Below the pieces are notes generated by a model. That model was not told where the DNA came from, did no database searches, and saw nothing but the letters and a program-made list of their open reading frames with translations. A stretch of 64,000 bases of DNA from Aphrophora alni (lineage: Eukaryota; Arthropoda; Insecta; Hemiptera; Aphrophoridae). Location: positions 88,244,385-88,308,384 of the forward strand of contig OY740774.1 of the NCBI GenBank assembly GCA_963513935.1, given 5' to 3'. This document shows, piece after piece, positions 1-11,079 of the stretch; the first letter of the stretch is position 1, and every line of letters begins with the position of its first letter. Made by a program: the position numbers and the translations under genes.

Positions 1-1204
1 TTTTCATAATCATGGAACTAGTTTCTGAATACTGTGAACACTTGTGATGAGTCATCGGTTTATGGATATGACTCCGAAAACAAAGTTGCAGTCATGTCAG
101 TGCGGATTTTCAACATCCTAAATAAAGATATACGTAGGAACATCAAAGTTGGGTGTTTTCTTTCACTACAATAGGGAAGTACAACACAAGCCCAAAACTA
201 AACATTACAACAGACTTTATGGTCCTCAGTTATCTTCGTGATGCTATACAGCATTAGAAACCATACTTGTAGAAGAACTTGGTAATTATAGTACGACAAT
301 GTTAACTTCGAGCAAGATTAAGATGCGCAGTTGATGAGTTTGTGTATACTTGACATGACTGTTAGGAATAGGGAGAAGTGGAGGAAGTCTAATGGAACAG
401 CTTGGAAAGAGAGGGAAAGAAAAAAATGACCGACTCATTGTATATATCAACAGTAGTTGTATCAGATCTTTGTATTATAGAGTCAAAATATTTTGTCATA
501 TTGTGTTATATTCTGATAATTTATTATGCTTCAACCTAGATCAATTAATCGACTAGGCCAGGGAGTATCATTACTAAGTCAAAGTAAGTGTATTATTGTA
601 AAGGAATAACAGAATTTAACAAATGTGGATTAAATGAGTCTTTTTCAACACCTGGAAAAACCCGTAGACGGTTAATTAAAAAGTAAAATATTGATAACTT
701 TCAGAAAAGCGCATTACGAATTATAGTTCATAATTTCCATTTATAATTTTTATAACAAATGATGCGAGACTTGGTCAAAGTTATCTTTGTTGTACTTTTC
801 CACATCTTATTGTATCTTGGTCAACCACAACACCCCTGTGGTATGCCTAATAATTCTCTACTCTTATTACCTGTTGCCCAAGCTGGTAATTTCACTATAA
901 GATGGCCAATTTCATTAAAAATTAAAATCTGACAGATGTTAAGAACACTGTCACTCACAAGACGACTGCAGTGACTAGTGTTCTCTGCTGTCATCAAAGG
1001 TTGCTCTTCACCTTCAACCAGATGACACTTCTAGCGCTTCATTTCTTTCTGCAGGATATTTTTCATTCGTGTCAAATATTATTTAAAGAAATTTATATTT
1101 GATTTATAATTGATTTGAACATTGTGTTTTGGAAGAGTAAAATTATAATTTTGAAGAGCTCAGTCCAGGTTATCTAATTTCTTTTCTTTTTCTTGTTTAG
1201 GGGC
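1..1204. other. AT-rich non-coding DNA, probably host intron
   Basis: No open frame of note, RNA gene or repeat recognised. If the 3756-3890 exon belongs to a longer gene on the + strand, as its open 5' splice junction implies, this is intronic or contains upstream exons too short for me to identify. Confidence 0.4.
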
Positions 1205-2264
1205 TTAACACATTTTTTGCTACTGAAAAATGTATAATAATGTACCCAACATGCTAAAAAAATGTATAATGATTTACTTACTCTTAGGTGTATTTCGATG
1301 ATACATAGATATAATTTCTCAACATTTTTCAAAATATGACTTTCGTATGGTACTGAGATCTCGCATGTACCATTCTCGGTAATTGTACATTTTTACAGTA
1401 GTATAAAAACATATAATGTTGGTAATTATGTTTTTATATAATGTAGAACAGTTTTACACACTTTAAATTTAAAGAAAGGTTTTCTACAAAACGCCCACTC
1501 TCGAAACTAATGGTATAAAACAAATAATGTTTTATAAAAAATTAAAGCAATATTACATACTAATTTTTTTTAAACTTATTTACAATTACACTCATCGATC
1601 ACATTTTTATTGTCTGTTTGGTAATTTTTTGTGAAATTCATCAAAACATTTAATTATGTAAATTCCAAGTTCTCCTGGACACGTTTTACAAAAAAATATT
1701 GTGTCTAATCTCTTTCCATTTGTAGGGCATACCTGACAGTTTTTTTTCTATTTGTTATTTTTGTGTCACCTCTTGTAACATTTTTGGATAGCATGTGCTC
1801 AGGTTTCCTAACAAGGATCTCCATTCTAGGTGTGTCTTTCGATGGGAAAAGTTGGTTGATAAATGAATTTAATAAAAGCAGATATAGTGTGTGAACATAT
1901 TTTTATACCACCTAAGGTTCTTTCTCTATTGTGTAGTATGCCATCATTTGGTTTCCTCTATCTAATCCACTCGTAAATGCATTATCTTTTATGAGTTCGG
2001 TTTTTTGTAATTTTTGTTTTCTTTTGTTTATTATTGTTACTATATAATTTTCAAATTCAGAAGAGATATATGTACCAACTCTCATTATACTCTCAGTCAG
2101 ATATATCCTTCCAACGGCCAGTCATTACTCTCTCTATTTAATAATGTGATATTTTCTCCAGTTTTTAGTTTCACAACACCTGAGGAGCTTGTTTCTTATC
2201 AATCTTGAAAGTGCCAGTATGTTTTCAAGCTCAAAAGTTTTGATGCCAGAATAAAAATATTATA

Positions 2265-2434
2265 TAATGAGTAATAAATTAATTTATATTACCTTTATAG
2301 TTCCGTCATGTGACTTTGAGTTTGTCTTTATTACAAAGACGCGTTTCGGAGACATATCTCCACTTCAGTAATTTAAATTAATTTATTACTCATTATATTA
2401 TACAATGTGACTTGGACACCAAACAATGAACATT
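2265..2434 (-). mobile_element. 170-bp hammerhead-bearing insertion with 12-bp target duplication
   Basis: The insertion is flanked by the direct repeat AAAAATATTATA at 2253-2264 and 2435-2446. Removing it and one repeat restores continuity of the surrounding piggyBac frame (…NYYNIF to ILASKLL…), an independent proof of insertion. Inside are inverted arms, TAATGAGTAATAAATTAATT and its complement, at about 2265-2290 and 2377-2400. Between them lies a hammerhead-like core on the minus strand. No ORF, poly-A or Pol III boxes are seen. A Penelope-like or retrozyme-like non-autonomous element is the best fit. Confidence 0.7.
2338..2368 (-). ncRNA. degenerate hammerhead ribozyme core
   Basis: Minus-strand order: CTGAAGT, a perfect helix II hairpin (GGAGA, TATG loop, TCTCC), GAAA, CGCG, TC. 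The canonical core is CUGANGA; the last A (A9) is T here, and helix I pairs only through a 4-nt bulge. Probably inactive. It shares the GAAACGCGTC segment with the intact pair near 47.6 kb. Confidence 0.55.
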
Positions 2435-3755
2435 AAAAATATTATAATAGTTTTTCATATATAATGAGTAACTCTCCATAAGTTTGTCTTCTATAAACTT
2501 TAATATGGCATTAGCCGCAGAATCTTTTTAACCCATGTCATCTAATACACCTGAATACAGCATAAAACTAAGAACCAATCCATTTGGTTCCAATAAGCTG
2601 TATAATTTCATCCTGAACTTATGCCTTTTCTTCTTTATGTACTGTCAGAAATAGAATCACCCTTACCACAAAACCATACATTGATCAAATGAAAGGTTTT
2701 GGGGGGCGGGGGTAATAGGTTGATTTCATTTTGTTTTTGTAATCTTTCATTAGATTGTTGTTCATTTATATAAAAATGTATGCAGCGTAAGATTATAAGA
2801 AATCTCTTACAACTCATGTAATCTGCAAAACATTTCAAACTAAATATCCAATCTTTTTCCAGTAGTTCTGTAAGCACTTCATTAGAATTGTTCCCGTATG
2901 GAACAATAAACTAATGAAAGAATTTCAATTCTAGAACAGTAATGTCTTTCTACTTTGTTATGTGGGACAATAGAGTTGTTCATGGACCGCAGAAAAGTGC
3001 ATCATCGTTCAACCACATTTTCCAGGAAAACATCGTCAATAATGACAACAACAACAAAAATTTATAAAGTTATTAATCGTATTGAAGTCACAGATTTTAA
3101 TCTAAATTATTTAATACTTACTCCGTCTTGTTTGCTAATAGTCCAGAAAGTGGGGAGTCCATAGCCAGAAATATTTATAGGGTGTGTTAGTGAAGGGGGG
3201 GGGGACTGATTGTATATATTTATTTATTATAACACTATTTCAATGTTTACAAATATAAATTTTATAAATCATATTCAGGAATGCAAATGAAAGATTCCAA
3301 ATATATATATATATATATTGGCACAAAAAGTTATTTAAAAAAGTCTGTAGCTCAATGAATGACAAAGCAATATCATTGGTCTGAAATGCATGTCTGGTTG
3401 AATTCTACACGTATTGCGATAATGTAATAAAAATTATATGCCTGTACAAATTTTCTATAGAATTAATTAGCACAGTCCGAGCTATGGTTGAGCTTCAGTC
3501 GCTCGAGCCAGACAATCGGTCTATACTTGGACTTATGCTTGAAAGTGTTAATACATTTTTCGAGATACCAAATTTCGGAATGTGTTTTTTGACACTGATT
3601 CATTAAAATCTGTCCATTAGATCCCGAGATGTAAAAACTATATACTTGTCTTAACCCTCCAAACAAGAAAAAAAGAAAAAGGAAAAGTTTAATGACCCAG
3701 ACTGAGCATTTGATAGATTTTATTGTTGTTAATATTACTCTATTATTTACTTTAG

Positions 3756-3890
3756 GGTTCAGTGTATCCAGGCATGATTGTGGGCAGTGGACAAGCAGTG
3801 ATCAATGCAGCGTCCAATCCATTCTACAATATGACGGCTACAAACATGGTTCCTCAATCACAACAAATCAATTATACAGCAGCTAATAGA
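3756..3890 (+). CDS. internal coding exon of a SMAP-type ArfGAP (C-terminal region)
   Basis: The exon is bounded by a polypyrimidine tract and TTTAG acceptor (AG at 3754-3755) and by a consensus donor GTAAGT at 3891. The frame starting at 3756 has no stop for 45 codons and gives a Gly/Ala/Asn/Gln/Met-rich peptide starting GSVYPGMIVGSG, containing an NPF tripeptide (an EH-domain ligand in endocytic proteins) and ending INYTAANR. It ends in phase 0 and joins in frame to the exon at 8629. Composition and junction suit the disordered C-terminal tail of stromal membrane-associated proteins (SMAP1/SMAP2 family), Arf GTPase activators that bind clathrin. The N-terminal ArfGAP zinc finger is not in this window, so identity rests on the tail alone; another endocytic adaptor is possible. 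Confidence 0.65.
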
Positions 3891-4271
3891 GTAAGTACAG
3901 TATTTATATTTGTTTTACATAGATAAGCCACTTCCATGCTATAGTTTGAAGCCCATAAATTAGAATCTCTGGTGAGCGGCCTACTTTTGGTAACTTCAAG
4001 GATGACATGTCATACTACATGCTCCAATTCCTCCCCACACTAACCCATCTTGAACTGAAGCCACAGAACTACAATTGTGCGACCCATTGTTCATTTACTG
4101 CTAAACACTCCTTCCAATCATTATAAAATTTAGTAATAAGGTTCTAAAAAGTAGGCCTTTGTACAAAGTTTTTAGATTTTTATTTTGCGTTTTAAAAAGC
4201 GACTATTTTAATTTGTTAGTCTACAATTTCAAGGTATGTTCCAAACGCTTTGCTCTATTACTGTAAATATA

Positions 4272-5006
4272 CAGTAGAACCTCTCTTAACCGGTCTAGTC
4301 GGGACTGACACCCGGGCCGGTTGCCCGTTTGACCGGTTAATCCGAGGTTCCCGTGAAAAATTGGTTTTCGTTCAAAGAAAGCTTATTTAATTAGGTAGCG
4401 CTAAGAATTATGCAATAAAGATGTTATTGCAACTCATTTTATTGTACATAAATGTATCGTTATGTATATTAAACATCAAACATGAAAAAATTAAACACTA
4501 CAAAGCTATTTTACAGCTTCCTCTCTGTCAAGTCTTTTGACACAATTAACAGCGTCTCAAATGAAACCAACACACGCTTCCAAGAAAACTGAAAAGAAAT
4601 GTTATATTTTCCATAATGTAGGCTATACTAAATTGATTCGTGGACAAAAAGTGGCCGATCAAACGTTTTTGTCTGTGTATGTCTGCTTTACCGACGGGTG
4701 CCAATGCCGCGGTGTTTTTATGCCGCCGACAATGGGATACCGCTATCGACATAGTCGTTTGACTCGCCGCTGCTTTGGTGCCGCCAACAATGGGATACCG
4801 CTATCGACAAAGTCGTTTGACTTGCCGCTGCTTTGGTGCCGCGGTGTTTTTACGCTGCCGACAATGGGATACCGCTATCGACCAAGTCGTTTGACTCGCT
4901 GCCGCTTTGGTGTTTCAATTACAATTTATTTTCGGAAACTCTCATACAACCAGTACACTACGATATAGGCCGGTTAATCCGAGGCCGGTTAACAGAGGTT
5001 CTACTG
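4272..5006. mobile_element. pogo/Tigger-like MITE
   Basis: The terminal inverted repeats are CAGTAGAACCTCTCTTAACC at 4272 and the complement of a sequence reading CAGTAGAACCTCTGTTAACC at the right end, one mismatch in 22. TA target duplications lie at 4270-4271 and 5007-5008. The CAGTAGAACCTCT terminus with CCGG-rich subterminal repeats (GGTTAATCCGAGG at both ends) is typical of the pogo branch of Tc1/mariner. At 735 bp with no transposase motifs it is non-autonomous. A 143-codon open frame at 4537-4968 comes largely from the internal tandem repeats. Confidence 0.85.
4731..4912. repeat. three tandem copies of a 58-74 bp unit inside the pogo-like MITE
   Basis: AATGGGATACCGCTATCGAC recurs at 4731, 4789 and 4863, each followed by AGTCGTTTGACT and a CGCTGCTTTGGTG segment. 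Spacing is 58 then 74 bp; the longer one holds an extra GGTGTTTTTACGCTGC that also precedes the first unit. Confidence 0.85.
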
Positions 5007-6355
5007 TAATGGTACGAGCAATTGTATAACAATTTTTTAATTTATTTTGAACTGTTTTATAAAAAATTTCTGCAGGAAGTTTTTACTGGAGCAAAAAATA
5101 AATATGAATATAAAAATAAATGTTATCGATAAATTTACATGTTTTACTGATTTGTTCCCTGAGATATCCTATAACACGATGTAATTTTCCTGTAACTTGT
5201 CAATACCGTACATCAATGAAGTAGAGTAAAATTTGAACAGTAGTGGGATCATTCACTTTCACTAATTAAGTCAGCTGTCACTGAGGGTCATGAATGTGGT
5301 ATTTTTCAGACAAGATCGTCAACATTCCAGGGTTTATTATACATCGGAATGTAGATAATATTTATTATGTACATTGTGAACCTTTTCAATAGTAAATCAC
5401 AATCCAAGGAACAAGGCCCTTATAAAACTTTTATTTTGACTTTTGATATTACAAATATTGTTCCACGCTAAGAAGATTTTGGATTTTAGAGAAGGGAAAG
5501 GCGATCATGAGAATAATTTTAAAAATGGTGAAATTAATTTACTACAAAAACTCATTTTGAAAATGAAAAATAGTATTTATGAATACACTTTATTTTTTAA
5601 CCATAACGAAAAATACCACGTTCACTTAAACATAGGCTTTGTACAAAAAACTCGCAGTGGGAAATCGGATGTTCCATATTCACTTCTCAAACAATTACTT
5701 TTAAAGGCTCTTTTAAAAGAAAGTAATATTTAACCATTGACATAAAAATTACTAAAGAATATAATTTTTAATTTTGAAATTAAGATATAAAATTACACGA
5801 TGGTGTTGTTAATAAACGAATCTTTGGCTACGTTTCAACCATCTGCATAAAAATCAAATATTAAGGTTGACGTATCGTTTGACATATGCGGATTGAACTT
5901 AATATGAGTTGTTAATTTTTATTAAAAATATGATGCTGTTGTAATATTCCTTTATATATATGATTTTTATTTTGTAATTTATTTCACGGTAAAGTAAAAG
6001 CATTGCCAAAAGTTGTGTTATTATGCGCAAATAGTCTAATTGATTAATCAATACTACTTTATATTGAAGATATTGTTCACTAACTAGTAGCTCGCCATCC
6101 TACTTACTTTTGTCAGGTAGTACATAACCCAAATGCTGTGTTTACATAACCTAAATGTATATGTAATTTGGTATGTTTCATTTTTAATTTTAACTGTGAA
6201 AATGTGTGTTGTGGTAAAAAATTCTATTTTTACTTTTCGAAGTATTATTATTAGATTATTGGGGTATGAGGACTCAAGATCCTTGTATGTACACCCCAAG
6301 GACCTACTAGCAAGGCATACCAATGTCTGTGTCTTCACTGAGGCTTAGGAGTTAC

Positions 6356-6603
6356 TTACTGTCTGACGCTAGTATTAGAATCATCACCTGGTTGTGAGGC
6401 CCAGAATATGGCTCTTCTACTAGCCTTGATCCTTTCACATTCTAGGATGATATGTTTAGCAATCGCTTCAGACTGTTTACATAGCCTACAAATGGGATCA
6501 CTATTGATAATCCGGAGTGTTAGCAGATGTTTCTTGAAGTGGCCGTTTCTAGTGAGAAGTGTCATAACTTGTTTCAGATCGACTGATAAAAGAATCTGTA
6601 CCT
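6356..6603 (-). pseudogene. jockey-type non-LTR retrotransposon fragment (ORF2 C-terminus)
   Basis: The minus-strand reading gives LLSVDLKQVMTLLTRNGHF, then CRLCKQSEAIAKHIILEC, then a short tail and a stop at the 6356 edge. The order LLTGH-x-x-x-x-KHL followed by C-x2-C-x10-H-x4-C is the usual C-terminus after the RNase H domain of jockey/R1-like ORF2 proteins. Only this tip of the element remains. It lies antisense to the host gene, inside its intron. Confidence 0.7.
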
Positions 6604-6705
6604 AAAGAATTATTTGTAGTTAAATATCCAAAAAGCAAGGAGCAAGGTTTACTTTTCACAGAAATACTAATGTAGTCAATTGAAACTACCTTTTGATATA
6701 TAAGA

Positions 6706-7420
6706 CCGGGTGTTTCAAAATGAATAGCGGGGTTTTAACGCTTTATAACTTTTATTACATTAAACTTACCGCTATAAATGACACATCAAATGAAAAAGCA
6801 ACTCAAAGAGTTTTACAGAAAAGCCTACAAGTGTTCAATGTAAGCACCATTCGTCACACGGCACACGTCAAGACGATATGAGAGTTCTTCCCAAACTTTC
6901 ATTAGTGTTTCTTGTGTAATTGTTGTAACAGCTGCTTCAATCCTGTTTCTTAATTCGGGAAGGTCAGTTGGTAGTGGAAGCACATACACACGATCCTTTA
7001 TGAACCCCCAAAGGTAGAAATCGCAAGGCGTCAGATCGGGTGACCGTGAAGGCCATGTGTAACAAACTCTGTCATTGGGCCCTTTGCGGCCAATCCAGCG
7101 GTCGGGTACAGTAACGTTCAACCAATCGCGTACTTCGTTGTGCCAGTGAGGCGGTGCACCATCTTGCTGGAAAATTAAGTTCTCTTGTTCATCATCTTTC
7201 CGTCTTTGCAAACTGTAAAACACAAAAAGCTTTCTGTTCACTTGTCTCCATCTTTGCTACTAGCGCTTTCTAACGGATGGCGGCGAAAACATTGCGTGCA
7301 CATGCGCACTGGTGCCAACAAACAAAACTGTTTGAGTTGCTGTTTCATTTATAGCTGTAATTGTAGTGTAATAAAAATTACAAGGTGTTAAAACCCCGCT
7401 ATTCATTTTGAAACACCCGG
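6706..7420 (-). mobile_element. Tc1/mariner-like (DUF4817-type) element, internally deleted
   Basis: The 715-bp element is bounded by inverted repeats of about 50 bp that start CCGGGTGTTTCAAAATGAAT at both ends (left at 6706, right ending at 7420). It carries a single fused transposase remnant on the minus strand. Target duplication is not clear to me. Confidence 0.85.
6825..7251 (-). pseudogene. transposase remnant: N-terminus fused to DDE C-terminus
   Basis: The ATG at 7251-7249 starts METSEQKAFCVLQFAKTE, matching the usual N-terminus of arthropod transposases with a DUF4817 helix-turn-helix. At about 7200 it jumps, out of frame, into the C-terminal catalytic half: LIFQQDGAPPHWHNEV (second Asp), WPSRSPDLTPCDFYLWG (third acidic block, DL) and the terminal CRVTNGAYIEHL. 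The helix-turn-helix body and first catalytic Asp are deleted. Total coding remnant is about 140 residues against roughly 350 for a full protein. It could only be mobilised in trans. Confidence 0.85.
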
Positions 7421-7522
7421 TACTATTCATATCCACAATTGTGAATAGAGAGCGAGTCTTAAGTTTTAGACATAAAAGGGGATCGTGGGACCTCATTTTA
7501 AACATCAAAAGATTTAAAATTA

Positions 7523-7615
7523 AACTTGAACCCAATATCTCACAAATAATATGTTTATTAAATCATCATGATTTAATAATAAACATATTATTTGTGAGAA
7601 ATTGTGTTCAAATTT
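7523..7615. repeat. long AT-rich hairpin
   Basis: The core arms CTCACAAATAATATGTTTAT (from 7539) and their complement (ending 7598) meet around CATCATGAT, with a 3-nt length difference. Looser pairing continues outward through TTGAACCCAAT / ATTGTGTTCAA. No target duplication was identified. Confidence 0.8.
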
Positions 7616-8628
7616 TATTTAGTTTTAAAACATCACAGGACAAACTCAATATTTATTTATATCTAAAGATATAAATTAAACTTTGAAATCAAATTTCAAA
7701 GTGAAATTTCCAATTGGAGTTTCCTATCCAAGATGAATAGTTAGCAAAATATGCTTGTACATTATTTTACCGTCATTTTGGATTAGGAGTTTAATTAACA
7801 ATTTTTTGTGACCCAGTGGTCATGTACTGTACTGTATGCAACCTAGCTATACTGGTAGTATCATCACCCCTACCACTCAACCCCATTGTATGTCGAAACT
7901 GAAAACATCAGACTTTTCTTATTACAGACTGAATTCCTAGAAATGATCAAATTTATTGTTTCCAATTCAGATCCTTATTTTAGATATTAAGCGTTTTGCT
8001 TTTCTTCAGTAAAAAGGCTTTGGCAAAAAATTAATATCTAAGAAATGGTTGTTTTCAGGTAGGTGTTTAGAATGGCTTGCTAAATTAAGAATCTTCTAAA
8101 TTCTGGTAAGAAATATTAGCACACGGTGTATTGCATGGACTTCATTTATTTTTGTAGGAAAAATTCTGATCAGATACTTTCGGAGAAAACCTTGTATTTT
8201 CTGGAGGGGAGGGGTACAGGTGTATAATAATGAAAGTAATTTGAGTCCTAGTGACAAATGTTTTATGAATTATGTTGCTTTATTTGTTATTTATATATTT
8301 TCCATATAACTCTTCTCATCCCTTACCTGGTCCTTTCTTCTATTCCATGGTCTCCTAGATCAATATTTTAATTCCATTGCTTTTCTTCATATCCTTGATG
8401 CTTGTATTCTTTTGTTATATCAACAAGTGTAATTGCTTCTCCATTAACTCACCAAAAATTCATCAATTCTTTATCCCTCTCTGCTTCCGCTACTTCATAT
8501 TTTATTTTACACTTCCCTATTCTTTCTAATAATGTCATCTGAATTTAAATGGTTTCTACCCTACTTTCCATTTTCATTAAATATTACAATAGTATTAATC
8601 GTTGCTAACTATTTTACTTGTGTTCTAG

Positions 8629-8772
8629 CTATCACAACAAATGGCAGGTCTGAATGTGGGTCCAACAATGATGGGCCAACAAGGGTTTCAATCAGTTGCG
8701 GCAACCCCATATCAACAACCAACAAACCCAATGCCAATGGGCCAAACGCTTGCAAACAATCTATGGCAGTAA
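8629..8772 (+). CDS. terminal coding exon of the SMAP-type ArfGAP
   Basis: The acceptor TTCTAG ends at 8628. The phase-0 frame reads LSQQMAGLNVG..., continues Met/Gln/Pro-rich, and ends GQTLANNLWQ followed by TAA at 8770-8772 (47 codons plus stop). The QQMAGLN block and a C-terminal GQTL..(N/Q)LW(K/Q) are features I associate with SMAP1/SMAP2 proteins from vertebrates to flies. The reading frame is continuous with the exon at 3756-3890, giving a 92-residue C-terminus. Strong evidence of a real exon: clean splice sites, biased composition unlike the AT-rich surroundings, matching phase. The family name is less certain than the exon. Confidence 0.7.
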   Translation, partial: LSQQMAGLNVGPTMMGQQGFQSVAATPYQQPTNPMPMGQTLANNLWQ

Positions 8773-9437
8773 TGTTAAAGAAATTTAGGCCTATCCCTCC
8801 AAATACACTTAATTTTTATTGATGTATTACAAAGATATATATTTATGAATAAGTTGGAAATTTAGCAAAATTTTGATCGATGTGTAAATGTATGGAAGTT
8901 TAATGGAATGTCATAGTCATGGATTAAAAAGACTTCTTTCAGCGTCTGATATTGTTCTAACGATGTTATTCCGTATTATTAGTGTTAACGATTATTTATT
9001 CCGGCGCATAGTTAGACGAAATAAAAGCTTGGTTAGAATAAATTTGGATGTTCTTAAGGAAATATTAAAGACTTCTTCTACAGACCCTTCTTCGAGTGAT
9101 GATGGAATTGATTATGAATTTACATTTCTAAGGTGCAATACTGAAAAGCAAACTGTATATCTTATATGAATTATTTATATTTTTATTTACAGGTACCACT
9201 GTAAAACTGATTAAATTGTCAATTGAAAAAAATTAATTACTGTATTGATGTAACTGATTGTAGATTTTATTAACCTTTGTTTCTGGTTAATTTCCTTGTC
9301 TTGAATTATTGGAGTTTTTATTACTTTTAGATAATTCTCCTCAAACAGCCTTTGAAATTACTTAATAAACTCTGGAAAGCATCTTCGTCTCTTTAGTTTC
9401 CCCATTATTTAGTTTAAAAGTTTTCTGATAAGAGTAA
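8773..9437 (+). other. probable 3' UTR of the SMAP-like gene
   Basis: This is transcript sequence downstream of the TAA. AATAAA occurs near 9020 and at 9364-9369; either could be the poly-A signal. An open frame of 93 codons at 8888-9169 has no recognised motif and I do not call it. Confidence 0.4.
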
Positions 9438-9503
9438 TTGAGGGCTAGAGGTCTTTATTTTACGTTCTCTTACTCCTTTTTTTATAAGGTGATTATGACC
9501 AAA
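9438..9503 (-). repeat. family A interspersed repeat, fragment
   Basis: The sequence AGGGCTAGAGGTCTTTATTTT followed by TTATAAGGTGATTATGACC is the reverse complement of the 5' half of family A (full description at 19135-19350). Confidence 0.55.
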
Positions 9504-11075
9504 TCTACATTTAGATCTGTATCATTACATATCAGCCTGATACTTTAAACTAGTACATAAAGTGGTACAATTTGTATCACTTTAACTAACTGCAGTCCCT
9601 TTGTAGTTTGAGTATAGTTATCCTGAAGATTAAAAAGTAGTACCTTGTGTCTTTACTCTGGCATTGTATTGCCAAAGTGATACTTAAAATGATAAATGTT
9701 AAACTGATAAAACAGTCATATGAAAATAGCTTTTGTTCCTAGTTTTGTACTTTACCAACAACATCATTGCTAAAATGATAATTAAACCAAATACCTTTAT
9801 GAGGGTATGTTAGTTGTATATAGGAATCGGAGACTTACGGACTTGGGACTTGTGGCCACATCTATTCCTGATTTTTATTAATATTAACGAGAGTTTAATT
9901 ATGTATTATGTTCGCTGTAAATGTTTGTTGTTTATCTGTACCTCACAAAGCCGGCTATATATAGTGATGTAACAAAATTAGAATTGAACAAGGTTAATAA
10001 CTCATTACCCACCAATTCGGTAAAACGATCTAATGTACTCGCTTCGTGGTGACTCGTCAATTAAAGCGAGAAATACAATAGTAAAGGTTAAAACTAGTCG
10101 TGAAATAAACAACCATTGCGAATTATAAGCGGGTTTTTTCTCGTAACATATTGTAAAATATCTTATAAGTCTGTAACTCATATCACATAGATATAAAATC
10201 ATTCATATTTTGAATATACATATAATTTGTGTAACGTGAACAGTGACAGAATTCACATGTAACGATTTAAAAATAAATAAATAAACGTAAAAGAGATAAA
10301 GAAAAACTATCACTGGTGAGGAAAAGGAAGTTTCTATGGTAAAGAAGAAGGGGAAAAAAGGTTTTGGAGACATTCTGTTCAAAGTATCCAAATGGATATC
10401 ATTTTTTTAAGAATCAGGAAATAGATAGTCTTTTAAATAAAAGTCTAGTAATCAAAAACAGCAAAGTAGCTTATGTACAATATGCTAGCTTAACTTTTTT
10501 TCCTCCAGGAATTAAATCAATATTGTAAATTCACTCTTTAGATTAAATTCATCCAGTCAAAATTGACCAACGAGAATTACAACTCTCAAAATTCATTAAA
10601 AATTATAATAACAAACTTGAAATTGCAAATGAAAGAACTTTTATTAACATAAGCAATATAAATACCATTGTTTTAATAAACAAACCATCATCAATTTTGT
10701 ATCATTCACCCATCACTTATCCACTTCTATTACACACCTTTCAAGATATGAGGTTTTTAAGATATCAAATGTCCTAATTGTTTAGATTAACTTTTTATAG
10801 TTTAAACCACTATTTAGTTTCTTCATCTAAAGTGTTGTGAAAATAGCCAAAGCAATAGTTACAGACTATTGAACTTTTGAACCCCGAGATTATAAAGTAC
10901 TCATTTCGTATCTTTTTTAATTGAATAATTTTAAACATAATCTTGTTAAAAAACATACACATTTTATGATAATTAATTGTACTTTGATAATTAATTAATT
11001 GACTTTAACACTTGAAAATTGAAACAAGATGTTGAATTTTAGTTGTGGTGTTGTATTTGAAAATACTTAATATGT
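9504..11075. other. non-coding, nothing recognised
   Basis: AT-rich, only short chance frames; no repeat family, terminal inverted repeat or RNA gene was identified. Confidence 0.5.
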
Positions 11076-11079
11076 TTAA

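Larger units (their letters stand above)
1607..2900 (-). pseudogene. piggyBac-type transposase fossil, interrupted by a nested insertion
   Basis: Read on the minus strand, several frames join into a piggyBac (DDE_Tnp_1_7) pattern. The N-proximal piece at 2635-2877 has YMSCKRFLIILRCIHF, like the family's M-x-R-x-RF-x-x-IL-R-x-LHF block. Next comes ESYSLYMKNYYNIF near 2446-2480, the YMDNYYNS block with the catalytic Asp replaced by Lys. After the interruption at 2265-2434 the frame resumes with ILASKLLSLKTYW. The C-terminal cysteine finger VCPTNGKR..FFCKTCPGELG..KCFDEFHKK ends at a stop at 1607-1609. Multiple stops and frameshifts make it non-functional. TTAACACATTTTTTGCTACTG at about 1205 could be one terminus; I could not find the other. 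It is more decayed than the copy at 11.1-12.7 kb. The family call is strong, the exact limits are not. Confidence 0.75.
3891..8628 (+). other. intron of the SMAP-like gene (about 4.7 kb)
   Basis: It runs from donor GTAAGT to acceptor TTCTAG. It contains the pogo-like MITE (4272-5006), a jockey-type fragment (6356-6603), a DUF4817-type transposon derivative (6706-7420) and a long hairpin (7523-7615). The remaining stretches, 5007-6355 and 7616-8628, show nothing I recognise. An open frame of 96 codons at 5443-5733 has no family I know. Confidence 0.6.

Noticed and set aside
3342..3420. tRNA-derived SINE candidate (TAGCTCAATGA then GGTTGAATTCT)
   Set aside because: A-box and B-box-like spacing is plausible, but no cloverleaf, tail or second copy was found.
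4537..4968. 143-codon frame in the pogo-like MITE
   Set aside because: Half of it is the 58-74 bp tandem repeat; no transposase motif is present.
5443..5733. 96-codon frame in the host intron
   Set aside because: No recognisable family, no splice sites or conserved context; could be chance in AT-rich DNA.
8888..9169. 93-codon frame downstream of the SMAP-like stop
   Set aside because: Lies in the likely 3' UTR; no motif, no evidence of separate expression.
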